A stretch of DNA of 47,499 bases from Nitrosomonas sp. Nm166 (GCF_900112825.1 NZ_FONE01000025.1:1-47499), one strand, 5' to 3'; shown: positions 1 through 8,388, counted from the first letter of the stretch. The notes: generated by a model not told the origin, from the letters alone. Made by a program: numbers and translations.

Positions 1-84
1 TCGCAATTCTTCTATTGTGCTTGAATTAACTACTAAATCCTTTGCCTGCTCTAACAGTTCTTTACCACTCGCTATACGCGCCAT
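1..84 (-). CDS. Partial N-terminus of an insertion-sequence-like ORF, cut by the window edge
   Basis: An open frame of 28 codons runs from an ATG at 84 leftward off the window. It begins MARIASGKELLEQAKDLV and stays open to base 1. A good ribosome-binding site (GGAAG) sits about 8 bases upstream on the minus strand. The short helical N-terminus resembles the first ORF of IS630-type elements, which begins with a helix-turn-helix, but this is from memory and only 28 residues are visible. The truncated hsdS immediately upstream would fit an IS inserted there. It could equally be an ordinary small DNA-binding protein. Confidence 0.45.
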   Translation of the reverse strand, partial: MARIASGKELLEQAKDLVVNSSTIEELR

Positions 85-96
85 CACAACACTTCC

Positions 97-131
97 TTTC
101 ATAAGTTACGTCTATTATTTCACTTATGAAA
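97..131. repeat. 10-bp perfect inverted repeat at the hsdS truncation point
   Basis: TTTCATAAGT (97-106) and ACTTATGAAA (122-131) are exact reverse complements separated by 15 bases. The hsdS reading frame terminates inside this structure, and the IS-like ORF starts just beyond it. It may be an IS end, a small hairpin, or a regulatory site for the leftward ORF. No target-site duplication can be checked because the other end is outside the window. Confidence 0.5.
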
Positions 132-752
132 TAGAAATGGAATAAGATCTTCAACCGGTTTAATTTCCCACCCTTTTGGATTCGTCACCGGATCACCAAA
201 CATATCCAGAAAAATGGAGCGGAGGAGTTGGTCGGTGAGGGCTATGGCTTGCTGGCGTTTGCGGCGTATGGCATCGGCCTTGTCCAGTATCGCTGCGATG
301 CGTTTTTGTTCTTTCAGAGGCGGAAGTGGAATTTTTATTTTCTCAACGGCAGCTGGTCTTGCACGAACCAAAGAGCCACCCATGCCGGCGGTTGTATTCA
401 TAAACTGACGATGAAAATTATCAGAAGTCAAATAGTGCCTTAGGTAATTTGGGTAAAATTTATCGCTTCTAAAAATTATCCACTCACCAGATCCAATTTG
501 CCGTCGACCTCTTTTTTCAGGTACAACCCAGCAACGCCGTATATGTGGAATAATTTTTGATAAAAGTACATCGTTTATTTCTATGCAAGATTTTGAAGAA
601 CCAATTTCACTTCCAGCAAGAACTTCAACTTCACCTCGATCAAATGCTGGAATGCTAAACAAATCGAATACTTCATTTGGTAATTTGGCAGGATTAATAG
701 AACCCCCTCGTTTAGCCATTAACTCACCAGCAGTTATTGTTGACCAATTCAC
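120..752 (-). pseudogene. hsdS: Truncated type I restriction specificity subunit HsdS (first half only)
   Basis: HsdS gives type I enzymes their DNA target and normally has two target-recognition domains (TRDs) joined by conserved helices in about 400 residues. Here 210 residues remain: one TRD (about 1-140), the conserved helical spacer with PLPPLKEQKRIAAILDKAD, then the start of the second half (MFGDPVTNPKGWE), which stops within about 12 residues. The gene is therefore cut at the entry to TRD2. Its start overlaps the hsdM stop by 4 bases (ATGA), so the two were one operon. The TRD is AT-richer than hsdM, as is common for exchangeable TRDs. Half-size HsdS proteins can work as dimers in some type I systems, so residual function is possible. 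Confidence 0.8.
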
Positions 753-2212
753 AGCATCCCCCGCAATTCCCTCAAATCCTCCAAAATCTCCGCTTCCAGT
801 GCTTCCAGCTTGTCCAGTATCACCTGAGGCGGCTCGTATTCTACTTGCTGGTATTCGATTTCGCGGTAACGGTTGATCGACAGGTCGTATTTATTGGCGA
901 CGATGTCGGTTTTCGGCACGGTGAATGCCCTGGCCTTGCGGTCGGTAAAATCATCTTCTCCAGCTTGATATTGCCGGTAGCGCGCAATGATGTCGGGAAT
1001 GTCGTTGGCGGCGACCGGTTCGCGTTTGTCGTCCAGGCTAAAACCATCGGCTTGCATGTCGTAGAACCACACTTTGTCGGTGCCGCCGGAGTCAGTGCGG
1101 GTGAAGATCAAAATCGCGGTGGAGACGCCGGCGTACGGTTTGAACGCGCCGGACGGCATCGAGATCACGGCGTTGAGCTGGTGTTCTTCCACCAGATTCT
1201 GGCGCAGTTGCTGGTGCGCGTTGCTGGAGCCGAACAGCACGCCGTCCGGCACGATGCAAGCACAGCGCCCGCCGGGTTTGAGCTGCTTCAGGAACAGGCT
1301 GATGAACAGCAGTTCGGTCTTTTTGGTTTTGCTGACTTGCAACAGATCCTTGGCGGTGCCGTCGAAATCGAGCGAGCCCTTGAACGGCGGATTGGCGAGG
1401 ATCAGCGTGTATCTATTTCGGTGCTGCGCGTGGCCTTCGCTGAGACTGTCGCGGTTTTCAATCGATGGGTTGTCGATGCCGTGCAGTGTCATGTTCATCG
1501 CGCCGATGCGCAGCATCGACGAATCGAAATCGGCGCCGTGGAACATGTGGTGATGAAAATGCTCCTTAAGCTGCTCATCGTGCAGCATGGTTTTGTGGTT
1601 GCGCTCCAGATATTCTGCTGCCGCGACCAGGTAACCGCAGGTCCCACAGGCCGGGTCGCCGATGATGTCTTTGGGCGTTGGCGCGGTGAGTTCCACCATC
1701 AGCTTGATGATATGCCGCGGCGTGCGGAACTGGCCGTTCTGCCCGGCGGTAGCGATTTTCGACAGCATGTATTCGTACAGATCGCCCTTGGTGTCGCGGT
1801 CGTGCATCGGGATGGTATCGATCATGTTGATCACTTTATCCAGCAGCGCCGGGGTTGGGATGATGAATACCGCGTCCTTCATGAAGCGCGTGTAGGCACT
1901 ACCCGCGCGGCCATTAAGCGATTTGATGAATGGAAATACTTGATCGCGGAACACGTTGAACTTGCGCTCGGGATCGAAATTCTTAAAGTAAGACCAGCGC
2001 AGATCGGTCTGGTGGGGTTCGAAAATCGGATTATCGATCGGTGTACCAAGCAAATTGGCCTGGCTTTCCTTCGCGGTATGCAGCTCATCCAACCGTTTGG
2101 CGAATAACAAATAGGTGATTTGCTCGATCACCGACAGGGGGTTGGAAATGCCGCCTGACCAGAACGTGTTCCAGATTTGATCGACTTGATTTCTAATGTT
2201 ACCGGTAATCAT
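749..2212 (-). CDS. hsdM: Type I restriction-modification DNA methyltransferase subunit HsdM (locus 1)
   Basis: An N6-adenine methyltransferase that forms the modification core with HsdS. The 487-residue product has the HsdM N-terminal helical domain (about 1-120), the SAM-binding motif I DPACGTCG (186-193) and the catalytic NPPF motif (274-277). Motif I normally reads DPACGTGG, so a Cys replaces a Gly here. The frame is open further upstream to 2329, but the ATG at 2212 has GAAGAG 9 bases upstream and starts with the family-typical MITGNIRNQVDQIW, so this start was chosen. It is followed by hsdS with a 4-base overlap. No hsdR for this locus lies in the window; it may be beyond the left edge or lost. 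Confidence 0.9.
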   Translation of the reverse strand: MITGNIRNQVDQIWNTFWSGGISNPLSVIEQITYLLFAKRLDELHTAKESQANLLGTPIDNPIFEPHQTDLRWSYFKNFDPERKFNVFRDQVFPFIKSLNGRAGSAYTRFMKDAVFIIPTPALLDKVINMIDTIPMHDRDTKGDLYEYMLSKIATAGQNGQFRTPRHIIKLMVELTAPTPKDIIGDPACGTCGYLVAAAEYLERNHKTMLHDEQLKEHFHHHMFHGADFDSSMLRIGAMNMTLHGIDNPSIENRDSLSEGHAQHRNRYTLILANPPFKGSLDFDGTAKDLLQVSKTKKTELLFISLFLKQLKPGGRCACIVPDGVLFGSSNAHQQLRQNLVEEHQLNAVISMPSGAFKPYAGVSTAILIFTRTDSGGTDKVWFYDMQADGFSLDDKREPVAANDIPDIIARYRQYQAGEDDFTDRKARAFTVPKTDIVANKYDLSINRYREIEYQQVEYEPPQVILDKLEALEAEILEDLRELRGML

Positions 2213-2249
2213 ACAATCCAACTCTTCCATTCTAAAGAAAGCCGCAGCG

Positions 2250-2265
2250 TACACCAATTGGTGTA
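2250..2265. promoter_or_regulatory. Perfect 16-bp palindrome upstream of hsdM (possible operator)
   Basis: TACACCAATTGGTGTA equals its own reverse complement. It is centred about 45 bases upstream of the chosen hsdM start, in the gap between the divergent hsdM and cheR-like genes. Its length and symmetry suit a dimeric repressor, but no regulator can be assigned and function is an inference. Confidence 0.35.
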
Positions 2266-2420
2266 GGAAAGGAATGGATTTTAAGTGTCGTCGGGAAAGC
2301 CCTGAAACCAGCTTGTGCTCGGCTTTCAAAGCAAAAATTGTTCGGTGACAAGTATAATTCTGATGTCACCAAAATACTCCGCCTTGAACTATTCATCAAA
2401 ACGGGCAACTCCAGACACCG

Positions 2421-3236
2421 ATGCAAGATGAAACCTGTATTCACTTTTTGCAGTGGGCCTTGCCACAGATGCAATTACGCTGGCTTGGTTTTCGTCGCGT
2501 CAGGAAACAGGTATGTAAACGTATTGGTCAGCGTATCAGGCAGTTAGGTCTTGCGGATGAATTGGCGTATCGTGATTATTTGCATAGCCATGACACTGAA
2601 TGGCAAACCCTGGCGACCTTGTGTCATGTCACCATCTCGCGCTTTTATCGCGATAAAGTGGTTTTTAATCAGCTTGAAAACGAATTGATCCCGCGGTTAT
2701 GTGATCAGCTACAGCTGCAAGGTGAGAAAAACTTACACTGCTGGAGCGCAGGCTGTGCCAGAGGGGAGGAGGCCTATAGTCTGGTTTTGCTTTGGTCTTT
2801 CATCTTGCAGACGCAATATCCGGAAATTGCGATTTCGATTACTGCCACGGATATTGAACCGATCATGATTCAACAGGCGCGCAAAGCGTGCTATCCGTTT
2901 AGTAGCGTAAAGAATTTATCAGCCAAGTGGCGTCAAATGGCGTTTGCGAAAGTCAATGATCACTATTGCCTGCATCCCGTTTATCAGCGCCCAGTCACTT
3001 TTTTGCTGGGCGATGTAGAGCAGGCTGTCACCATGCAACCTTATCATCTGGTGCTGTGCCGCAATTTGTTGTTCACCTACTTTAGCCTGGACAGACAAGT
3101 GCAATTTCTGCATAAATTACAGACCCAGCTAGCGGAAGGAAGTATATTGGTACTGGGTGCGCATGAGTGCCTGCCTGAAGGAATCAGCGGCTGGTACCAA
3201 TGGCGGCAACGATTGCCGATTTATATTCGTGAATAG
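2421..3236 (+). CDS. CheR-family SAM-dependent methyltransferase, stand-alone
   Basis: The 271-residue product resembles chemotaxis-type protein-glutamate O-methyltransferases. The N-terminal helical region (about 1-90) includes TISRFYRDKVVF. The SAM-binding motif WSAGCARGEE is at 108-117, matching the CheR pattern of Gly and paired acidic residues. A later CRNLLFTYF segment corresponds to the CheR block usually reading CRNVLIYF. No chemotaxis, receptor or CheB genes are nearby, so classical chemotaxis is unlikely and the substrate is unknown. The ATG at 2421 has no clear ribosome-binding site, and Met17 (2469) is an alternative. The gene converges on the kinase-RNase Z fusion with 13 bases between the stops. 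Confidence 0.75.
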   Translation: MQDETCIHFLQWALPQMQLRWLGFRRVRKQVCKRIGQRIRQLGLADELAYRDYLHSHDTEWQTLATLCHVTISRFYRDKVVFNQLENELIPRLCDQLQLQGEKNLHCWSAGCARGEEAYSLVLLWSFILQTQYPEIAISITATDIEPIMIQQARKACYPFSSVKNLSAKWRQMAFAKVNDHYCLHPVYQRPVTFLLGDVEQAVTMQPYHLVLCRNLLFTYFSLDRQVQFLHKLQTQLAEGSILVLGAHECLPEGISGWYQWRQRLPIYIRE

Positions 3237-3249
3237 CTGAGATGGTTGG

Positions 3250-5250
3250 TCAATTGCCGGGGACCAGTGCGCTATGGTTGGTAACCGCGGTATGCTGCAA
3301 GGATGGCGGTATGACAACGCGTGAACAGGCAACGTACACCTCATCATAAATCTGCTGGAGCTTGTCAGGGTAGCGCTGTGAAAAGTGGAATGGCACCAAC
3401 CTGGCAACTTCGGCAGCCATGGCGATTTCACCGCACGCGCGCGTGGTTAAATGGCCAGTCCGCGCTGCCTGTTCGGCGTCTGCTTCGATAAAACGCGCTT
3501 CGCAGAAAAAGGTATGGGCGTATTGGGCAAAACTCTGCAGGCGTTGGCGATTGTCCGGGGTGTCGGCAAGATCGGTCGCATAAACCAGCTTCTTGCCGGG
3601 TTTGATCAGGGTCAGATCCGCTGCGATATCGGCGACCCGAGCCACCGTTCCGTCAGGCAGGGTGATTATTGCTGTGTCATTTTCAGCCAGCAGGTGATTT
3701 TTCAATATTGCCAGCCAAGGCCCTGGCTTCCAGCCGCGTGCTTGCAGAATGTCCTTGCGGATGTTGATCTCCATGGTCGGCTCAAAAGCATAGGCCAGCA
3801 CCGGTGTGTGATGATCCAGCAGTTGGGCGCGAATACGGAAACCCGTATCTTGCAGAATGATTCCCGCTTGCAATTTGACCTCGTCGAGCTGCACAGCTGT
3901 TTTATGGCCTGCCCGCAGACGAAAGCGCAGCAGACGGTCAGCGTGCAATTCCGCTACCTCAAAGCAAGGCGCGCGTTCGGCTACCCGATCCCACAGAATA
4001 CCTTGCAGGAATCCTGCGATGTGTTGAGCCAATCCTGGAGGACCATATAGACGGCAGGGCGGAAACTGGCCAATCCGTGAACGCAGCAACATCATGAAGC
4101 CGCCAATATGGTCGATATGGGCATGGGTGATAAAAACATCCGTTACCTGATGCGCAATGCGTGCTGGCAGGCGCATGCCTTCTCCCAGATCAAACAGCAG
4201 GCTACGCCTTTGCTGTCGCAAGCGCACGTGCAATAGCGGATCGCCCAAAATACCATTGACCAGGCAGAAATCAACTGGACCGACACGCCCCATGATGCGC
4301 TGCCCGCCATTTTGTTGGGAAGGCTCGGCAGTATCAGGGGGAAGCCGATATTCGATCGGCTCGGCTGCGAACGGGATAGCGGTTTCCATTAGGCCACTGA
4401 CTGAACGCTGCGCATTCCGGACCAACAAGCTATCTAAGGCTTGCGGTAAGAATGGCAACCTGACAGTCAATTGATTGCCTTGCAAGCGCCTCACTTCGGC
4501 CATGAGCTGGGTCTGATTGTGATTCAACAGCGCAACCTGCCTGCCTATCCAGCTACTTGCTTCGCCCAATGGGGGCGGTGTGCCGATGATATTGAGTTGA
4601 TCGAGATCGAGCGTGTGTTCAATATTGTTCTCAAGATAGCTATCCCAAAGCTGAGTGCGCTGGCGGGCGCGGTTGCGTTTGCCCGGTCGTCTGGCCTCTG
4701 GGCTGGCATGGACGACATACAGCTGGGTTGTCAAGGTTCGCAGCTCATCAAGCAGTGCCGGTGGGCGATCAGCCGCAGTCAGGGCGAGCACCGCATCCGC
4801 GGCCACCACCTCGAATAAGCCCTGCAGCAATTCGCTGCCGGCAACACCCCGTACGACGCCGGGAGTATCGATTAGCAGTACGCTGTTATCCAGTGTTTGT
4901 GACTGCATGAGGCGCCGCACGGCTAAAACCAGCGGGAGGCGAAAGCGACCTGCATCGAGACTACAGATGGCTTCGTAAGTGCAAACCTGCCAGCCATCCA
5001 ACTGCCATCTGGCGAGAGAAACAGTGCCAGGAAGACCAAAGGCGGGTGAGCCAGGGTCGGCACAAAGGCAGTAACAGCTTTGAGTCGCCTTCTCAAGTTC
5101 ATGCGCCAACTGCGCTGCTAACGTCGATTTGCCGGTGCCAGGTGGGCCATGCAGCAATATTCGCTGCTTTTGCTTTAGTGCGATGTTAGCGATATCAACT
5201 GCACAATAGGCTAGAGTGGGTAAATCAGGTTTAGTATCGCGTGCATGCAT
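3250..5250 (-). CDS. Fusion of Clp1/Grc3-type polynucleotide kinase and RNase Z-like nuclease
   Basis: A 666-residue cytosolic protein with two modules. Residues about 20-280 match Clp1/Grc3/NOL9 polynucleotide 5'-kinases: Walker A GPPGTGKS (35-42), the DPGSPAFGLPGTVSLA block (65-80, family pattern DxGQxxxxPGxxSL), DTPGVVRG (128-135, family pattern NTxGWVKG) and a basic helix ending in WDSYL. Residues about 325-650 form a full RNase Z: HAHIDH (H376, H378, D380, H381), LLDHHTP (H480/H481), YATD (D560), GHLT (H600) and HFSQRY (H622), so all expected zinc ligands are present. Clp1-type enzymes phosphorylate RNA 5'-OH ends and RNase Z trims tRNA 3' trailers, so RNA end processing or repair is inferred. 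The start has GAGGAA 6 bases upstream. Single-gene unit; substrate unknown. Confidence 0.85.
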   Translation of the reverse strand: MHARDTKPDLPTLAYCAVDIANIALKQKQRILLHGPPGTGKSTLAAQLAHELEKATQSCYCLCADPGSPAFGLPGTVSLARWQLDGWQVCTYEAICSLDAGRFRLPLVLAVRRLMQSQTLDNSVLLIDTPGVVRGVAGSELLQGLFEVVAADAVLALTAADRPPALLDELRTLTTQLYVVHASPEARRPGKRNRARQRTQLWDSYLENNIEHTLDLDQLNIIGTPPPLGEASSWIGRQVALLNHNQTQLMAEVRRLQGNQLTVRLPFLPQALDSLLVRNAQRSVSGLMETAIPFAAEPIEYRLPPDTAEPSQQNGGQRIMGRVGPVDFCLVNGILGDPLLHVRLRQQRRSLLFDLGEGMRLPARIAHQVTDVFITHAHIDHIGGFMMLLRSRIGQFPPCRLYGPPGLAQHIAGFLQGILWDRVAERAPCFEVAELHADRLLRFRLRAGHKTAVQLDEVKLQAGIILQDTGFRIRAQLLDHHTPVLAYAFEPTMEINIRKDILQARGWKPGPWLAILKNHLLAENDTAIITLPDGTVARVADIAADLTLIKPGKKLVYATDLADTPDNRQRLQSFAQYAHTFFCEARFIEADAEQAARTGHLTTRACGEIAMAAEVARLVPFHFSQRYPDKLQQIYDEVYVACSRVVIPPSLQHTAVTNHSALVPGN

Positions 5251-5760
5251 TTTTATTCCTCATGCGTTTGATAAGATAACATCTGATTTTTCGATGTACT
5301 CTATTTCAAAAGCTTATTATGCTGTGTGCAACTAGATAAGAATTGATCAGAGTCGGGTCGTACAATCCACATCGTTGAACAAACAATTTTTTGAAGACGG
5401 CAAGCGTTTCAGGGCTCAGGTCCTTGCTTCAATAAAAGCTGTGAATAAGCTCTGAAATAGCTTGTAGCTTGCGCAATGCATGGGCAGTTGTAAAGCTTGC
5501 AATTAAAAAGTCCAGTGCGCCATCTAAGGAAGGGGAATGTCGCACTGGAACTGGGAGTGATCTTCCAGCCATCCGACTACACATTAATGTGCTGGCTGGT
5601 GCGGCATTGTCCAGAAAATTGAAACTGACGGGTGGCATTATCTGTTTACTAGCCAGCATACATCTGTGCGATAACGCACATATCAATATTTTTATTTATT
5701 GTTATGCTATTTTTATTTAGAGCCGATGAGTATCTGGCTGTAATGCATTAACGAGGGCTA
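5251..5760. other. Intergenic stretch without a convincing gene
   Basis: About 510 bases, AT-rich towards both ends. Two open frames of 83-85 codons overlap on opposite strands (about 5429-5720). Neither has a recognisable family or a good ribosome-binding site, so neither is called. The stretch should hold the promoter of the leftward kinase-RNase Z gene just above 5250. It may also contain a decayed gene. Confidence 0.4.
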
Positions 5761-6978
5761 CTAGGGCTTTGTACGAAACTGAACAATATCTGCAGATTTT
5801 TTATTATTATCAAACCCGCATATTTCGCGTTGCTTGTTAGCAGATTTTAATCGCAGCATATGAAGTGGTGAAGCAGAAGATGGTTGACTAAAATATCCAC
5901 TTGATAATCCGCATAATTTCTCACAATCACTGGGGCCTAATTCGAGCGCAGACAGAACGGTTTCTTTGGTGAGACCACCTTCTGATATCAGTAGATCGAC
6001 TGCTCTTGGCAATAAGCGAATAGGTTCAAAATCTATCTCATCATCCAGTGGCTCTCCCTTCCTCCAGCCTCTTGCGCTATAGTTCTTCCAGAGCCTCGTT
6101 GTATACTCATCATCTATGATGCCAAGTTGCCTGCATCGCACGATCATAGCGGCAACTGAAATCTTCCATCGTGGCTTAAGAGTGATAAAGGTATCAAGAT
6201 TAGGTTGCATTACCTCTGCTGCAAATGATTCACCGGGCAATAAGAATGCTCCGGCAAACAGATGTGCTTGACGCTCTAATTCCTGATATCGTTTAAAGAA
6301 TTCTAGGTTATTAACTGACTTATGAAGGACAAGATGGCCTAGTTCGTGCGCAGCATCAAAACGATTCCGCACGCCATTGGCTTTATCAGCAGCCAGAAAA
6401 ACATATGGGCGATGATCAGTATTAAACCATCTCGAAGCACCATCCATTTTTGTAAAGCCAAGTTCTTCTCGTACACAAATTACTCCGGCATTTTCTAGTG
6501 CTAGCACAACATCTGAAATTGGCCCTAATCCAAGTTTCCATTCTTTTCGAACGTTTGACGCCATTTGCTCAATTTCAGTATCAGAAATATTCCGATGATC
6601 TGTCTTTTCTATACTTGGGATATTCACGATAGGCCAATCGATCCAATGTTGGATAGCAATGCTCAACTCGTTGAGCCATTCCAGGCGAATTTGGGCGATA
6701 GATTGAGCTTCCTTGGTAATAGTCGCAGTACTACGAAAGAAACAAACCTGATTACCATAGACAGGTATTTTCTTCAAAAACCATGAAGCGGGAATACCCA
6801 GGCACGATGCTAAGCGATCAAGTGCATCGGACTCAGGGGCTTGACTCCCCTTTTCCCATTTGGATATGGTTCCAGAAGATTTGCCGACCATGGTTGATAA
6901 AGCAACTTGCGTTAATCCTCGACACAAACGAGCCTGTAGCAGTCGCCCCGATTGAAATCCAGTTACACCTGTTCTCAT
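5761..6978 (-). CDS. XRE-family regulator with ImmA/IrrE metallopeptidase domain
   Basis: The 405-residue protein begins with a helix-turn-helix of the XRE/Cro type (about 8-65, containing GLTQVALSTMVGKSSGTISKWE). The zinc-peptidase motif AAHELGHLVLH follows, with HELGH at 211-215. ImmA/IrrE peptidases cleave repressors in response to stress or DNA damage and occur in mobile elements and toxin-antitoxin-like modules. Here both the DNA-binding and protease parts are in one chain. Its start overlaps the stop of the upstream gene by 4 bases, implying a two-gene operon in which the neighbour may be its partner or substrate. The C-terminal 120 residues have no obvious motif. Confidence 0.85.
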   Translation of the reverse strand: MRTGVTGFQSGRLLQARLCRGLTQVALSTMVGKSSGTISKWEKGSQAPESDALDRLASCLGIPASWFLKKIPVYGNQVCFFRSTATITKEAQSIAQIRLEWLNELSIAIQHWIDWPIVNIPSIEKTDHRNISDTEIEQMASNVRKEWKLGLGPISDVVLALENAGVICVREELGFTKMDGASRWFNTDHRPYVFLAADKANGVRNRFDAAHELGHLVLHKSVNNLEFFKRYQELERQAHLFAGAFLLPGESFAAEVMQPNLDTFITLKPRWKISVAAMIVRCRQLGIIDDEYTTRLWKNYSARGWRKGEPLDDEIDFEPIRLLPRAVDLLISEGGLTKETVLSALELGPSDCEKLCGLSSGYFSQPSSASPLHMLRLKSANKQREICGFDNNKKSADIVQFRTKP

Positions 6979-7616
6979 GATTTAGTTTCATTATCGCTAA
7001 GTTGCTTTTTCAATTTAGCCCACGCCAGATCTGGTACCTTAATTTCTGCAGGTAGATTATAAGCTGCCAGAATTTCAGTTACAGGTACTAGGAGGTGCCA
7101 ATTGCTCAGATCAGTATAGGGAACGCCTACCATTATATTTGAAGGCACTGATTGTGGTTCGAAGCTCGGTGGATTTACCGTAACAATAAAGCAACCCATG
7201 CCATCAGGGGATATTTCTGCAGGTTGCTCAAAAAATGATAAGTTAATTGATTCAAACCTAAGATTAGCCTTTGCAATAGCGTATCTGCATTTGGATGGAC
7301 GAGGTCTGTTGCAATGAAATGGCACACTCACGCGCCCAAAATAAATACCATCAGCAACTACGAGAGGATATCCATCGCCCTTGGGATTGATGTAAAGTGA
7401 TTGGGGGATCAATCCGGCATCTGATGCACTGACTCTAAGTGCCCTATTTAAACCAAAATGACGTAGCTGGCCACGAACTCTAGAACGCTCAGGTTCCTCA
7501 TATCTCTTCGCAATCTGATGCGCCATAAAATATTCACTTTCCATTAACTCTACTGTCCGAGTAAAGAAAAAGGATGGGACATGCTTAATAATATATTGAA
7601 TCAAATTAATTCTCAT
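6975..7616 (-). CDS. Conserved-looking hypothetical protein paired with the ImmA/IrrE gene
   Basis: Up to 213 residues, soluble, with no transmembrane segment or recognised motif. Basic and aromatic residues are spread through it, and the C-terminus (LAWAKLKKQLSD) is helical and charged. It is translationally coupled to the XRE-ImmA/IrrE gene by a 4-base overlap, so the two proteins probably act together, for instance as a target or regulator of the peptidase. The start is uncertain: the first ATG (7616) has only a weak AAGAAA upstream, while an internal ATG at MAHQIAKRYEEPERS (7526) is preceded by GGAAAG about 10 bases away. Function unknown. Confidence 0.65.
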   Translation of the reverse strand: MRINLIQYIIKHVPSFFFTRTVELMESEYFMAHQIAKRYEEPERSRVRGQLRHFGLNRALRVSASDAGLIPQSLYINPKGDGYPLVVADGIYFGRVSVPFHCNRPRPSKCRYAIAKANLRFESINLSFFEQPAEISPDGMGCFIVTVNPPSFEPQSVPSNIMVGVPYTDLSNWHLLVPVTEILAAYNLPAEIKVPDLAWAKLKKQLSDNETKS

Positions 7617-8246
7617 AATTTCTTATTAGGAATATTCGTAATATGGATTTTACTCATGAAATTATTCGTTATCAAATGTAATTATGAAATTAATAGCTGT
7701 AATATATTGCCGGGTGACTAAAACGCAACAAAGGGCTAGCTCATGCAATATGAATAGTAAAACTTGCTAAATGAAAAAGTGAAAAAGTATTGCCTGTTTT
7801 TTATTAATTTGAGAAACGGAGCTTCCCTCTATAGAATGAAATCTCAATCATTCCTGGCCCAGCCAGGCGGAAGCGATTTCTTCGGTTTTGGAGTGAATTC
7901 AAGGTAACACTTGAAAGGGTTTCTATAGATAGGTACATTCGCTTGCAAAATCGCGAAGTAGAGAGAGGAGGAGTTAGAATTCTACAGCTGGAGCTATAGG
8001 CCATCCGGTTAGGCAAATTTTTATGAGCGGGAGTACTGGGAGAGATGATGAAATTTTCCTTATTGTTATGATGCTTGATACATACACAACATCAGGAAAG
8101 TAATATAAGATTAAAATTGTTCAGTATATTGCATAAACTTTAAGCAATATGAATGATAAAAAACCACAGCAATATTTTTTGATATAGCCTTTGGTGGTAA
8201 ATGAATAATAAAATTATTTATTATTCAAAGGCTTGTTAATTATGGA
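7617..8246. other. AT-rich intergenic stretch between the ImmA/IrrE pair and tRNA-Leu
   Basis: About 630 bases with no supported gene. A 70-codon open frame on the minus strand (7804-8016) has no recognisable family and no clear ribosome-binding site and is not called. The stretch lies on the 3' side of a tRNA gene, where integrating elements often insert. No copy of the tRNA 3' end was seen as a direct repeat inside the window. Confidence 0.4.
8203..8226 (-). terminator. AT-only hairpin just downstream of tRNA-Leu
   Basis: A perfect 10-bp stem (GAATAATAAA with TTTATTATTC on the minus strand) closes a 4-base loop, 20 bases past the CCA end of tRNA-Leu. The position suits a transcript end or processing signal. 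The stem has almost no G/C and no T-run follows, so as an intrinsic terminator it is weak. Confidence 0.3.
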
Positions 8247-8331
8247 TGGTGCCCAGAAGAGGACTCGAACCTCCACACCCGAAGGCACATGGACCTGAAC
8301 CATGCGCGTCTACCAATTCCGCCATCTGGGC
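8247..8331 (-). tRNA. tRNA-Leu, anticodon CAG
   Basis: The minus strand folds as a class II tRNA of 85 bases with an encoded CCA end (8247-8249). The acceptor stem pairs GCCCAGA with TCTGGGC, with A as discriminator. The anticodon loop reads TTCAGGT, giving anticodon CAG (8295-8297 on the plus strand) for CUG leucine codons. The long variable arm (TGCCTTCGGGTG) and the T-loop GGTTCGAGTCC are as expected for tRNA-Leu. It stands alone, divergent from rnr, and marks the border between core genes on the right and accessory genes on the left. Confidence 0.96.
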
Positions 8332-8388
8332 AATAAGGCAACCAGGTCAGGCTGCTAGAAACGCGTAATTCTATAGGAAATCACTGTT

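Noticed and set aside
737..2107. A 456-codon open frame on the plus strand
   Set aside because: It lies opposite hsdM, whose motifs DPACGT and NPPF are clear. Its low-complexity, Val/Gly/Ala-rich product is a typical antisense shadow of GC-rich coding DNA.
2330..2358. TATAAT (2353-2358) as a promoter for the cheR-like gene
   Set aside because: The -10 hexamer is perfect, but no acceptable -35 element lies at 16-18 bases upstream.
5429..5720. Overlapping 83- and 85-codon frames on opposite strands
   Set aside because: No family recognised, no good ribosome-binding site, and the two are mutually exclusive. Could be a gene remnant but unsupported.
7804..8016. A 70-codon minus-strand frame in the gap before tRNA-Leu
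   Set aside because: No recognisable family and no clear ribosome-binding site in AT-rich DNA.
8247..8331. tRNA-Leu as an attachment site of an integrated element
   Set aside because: The position is suggestive, but no integrase gene and no direct repeat of the tRNA 3' end were found in the window.
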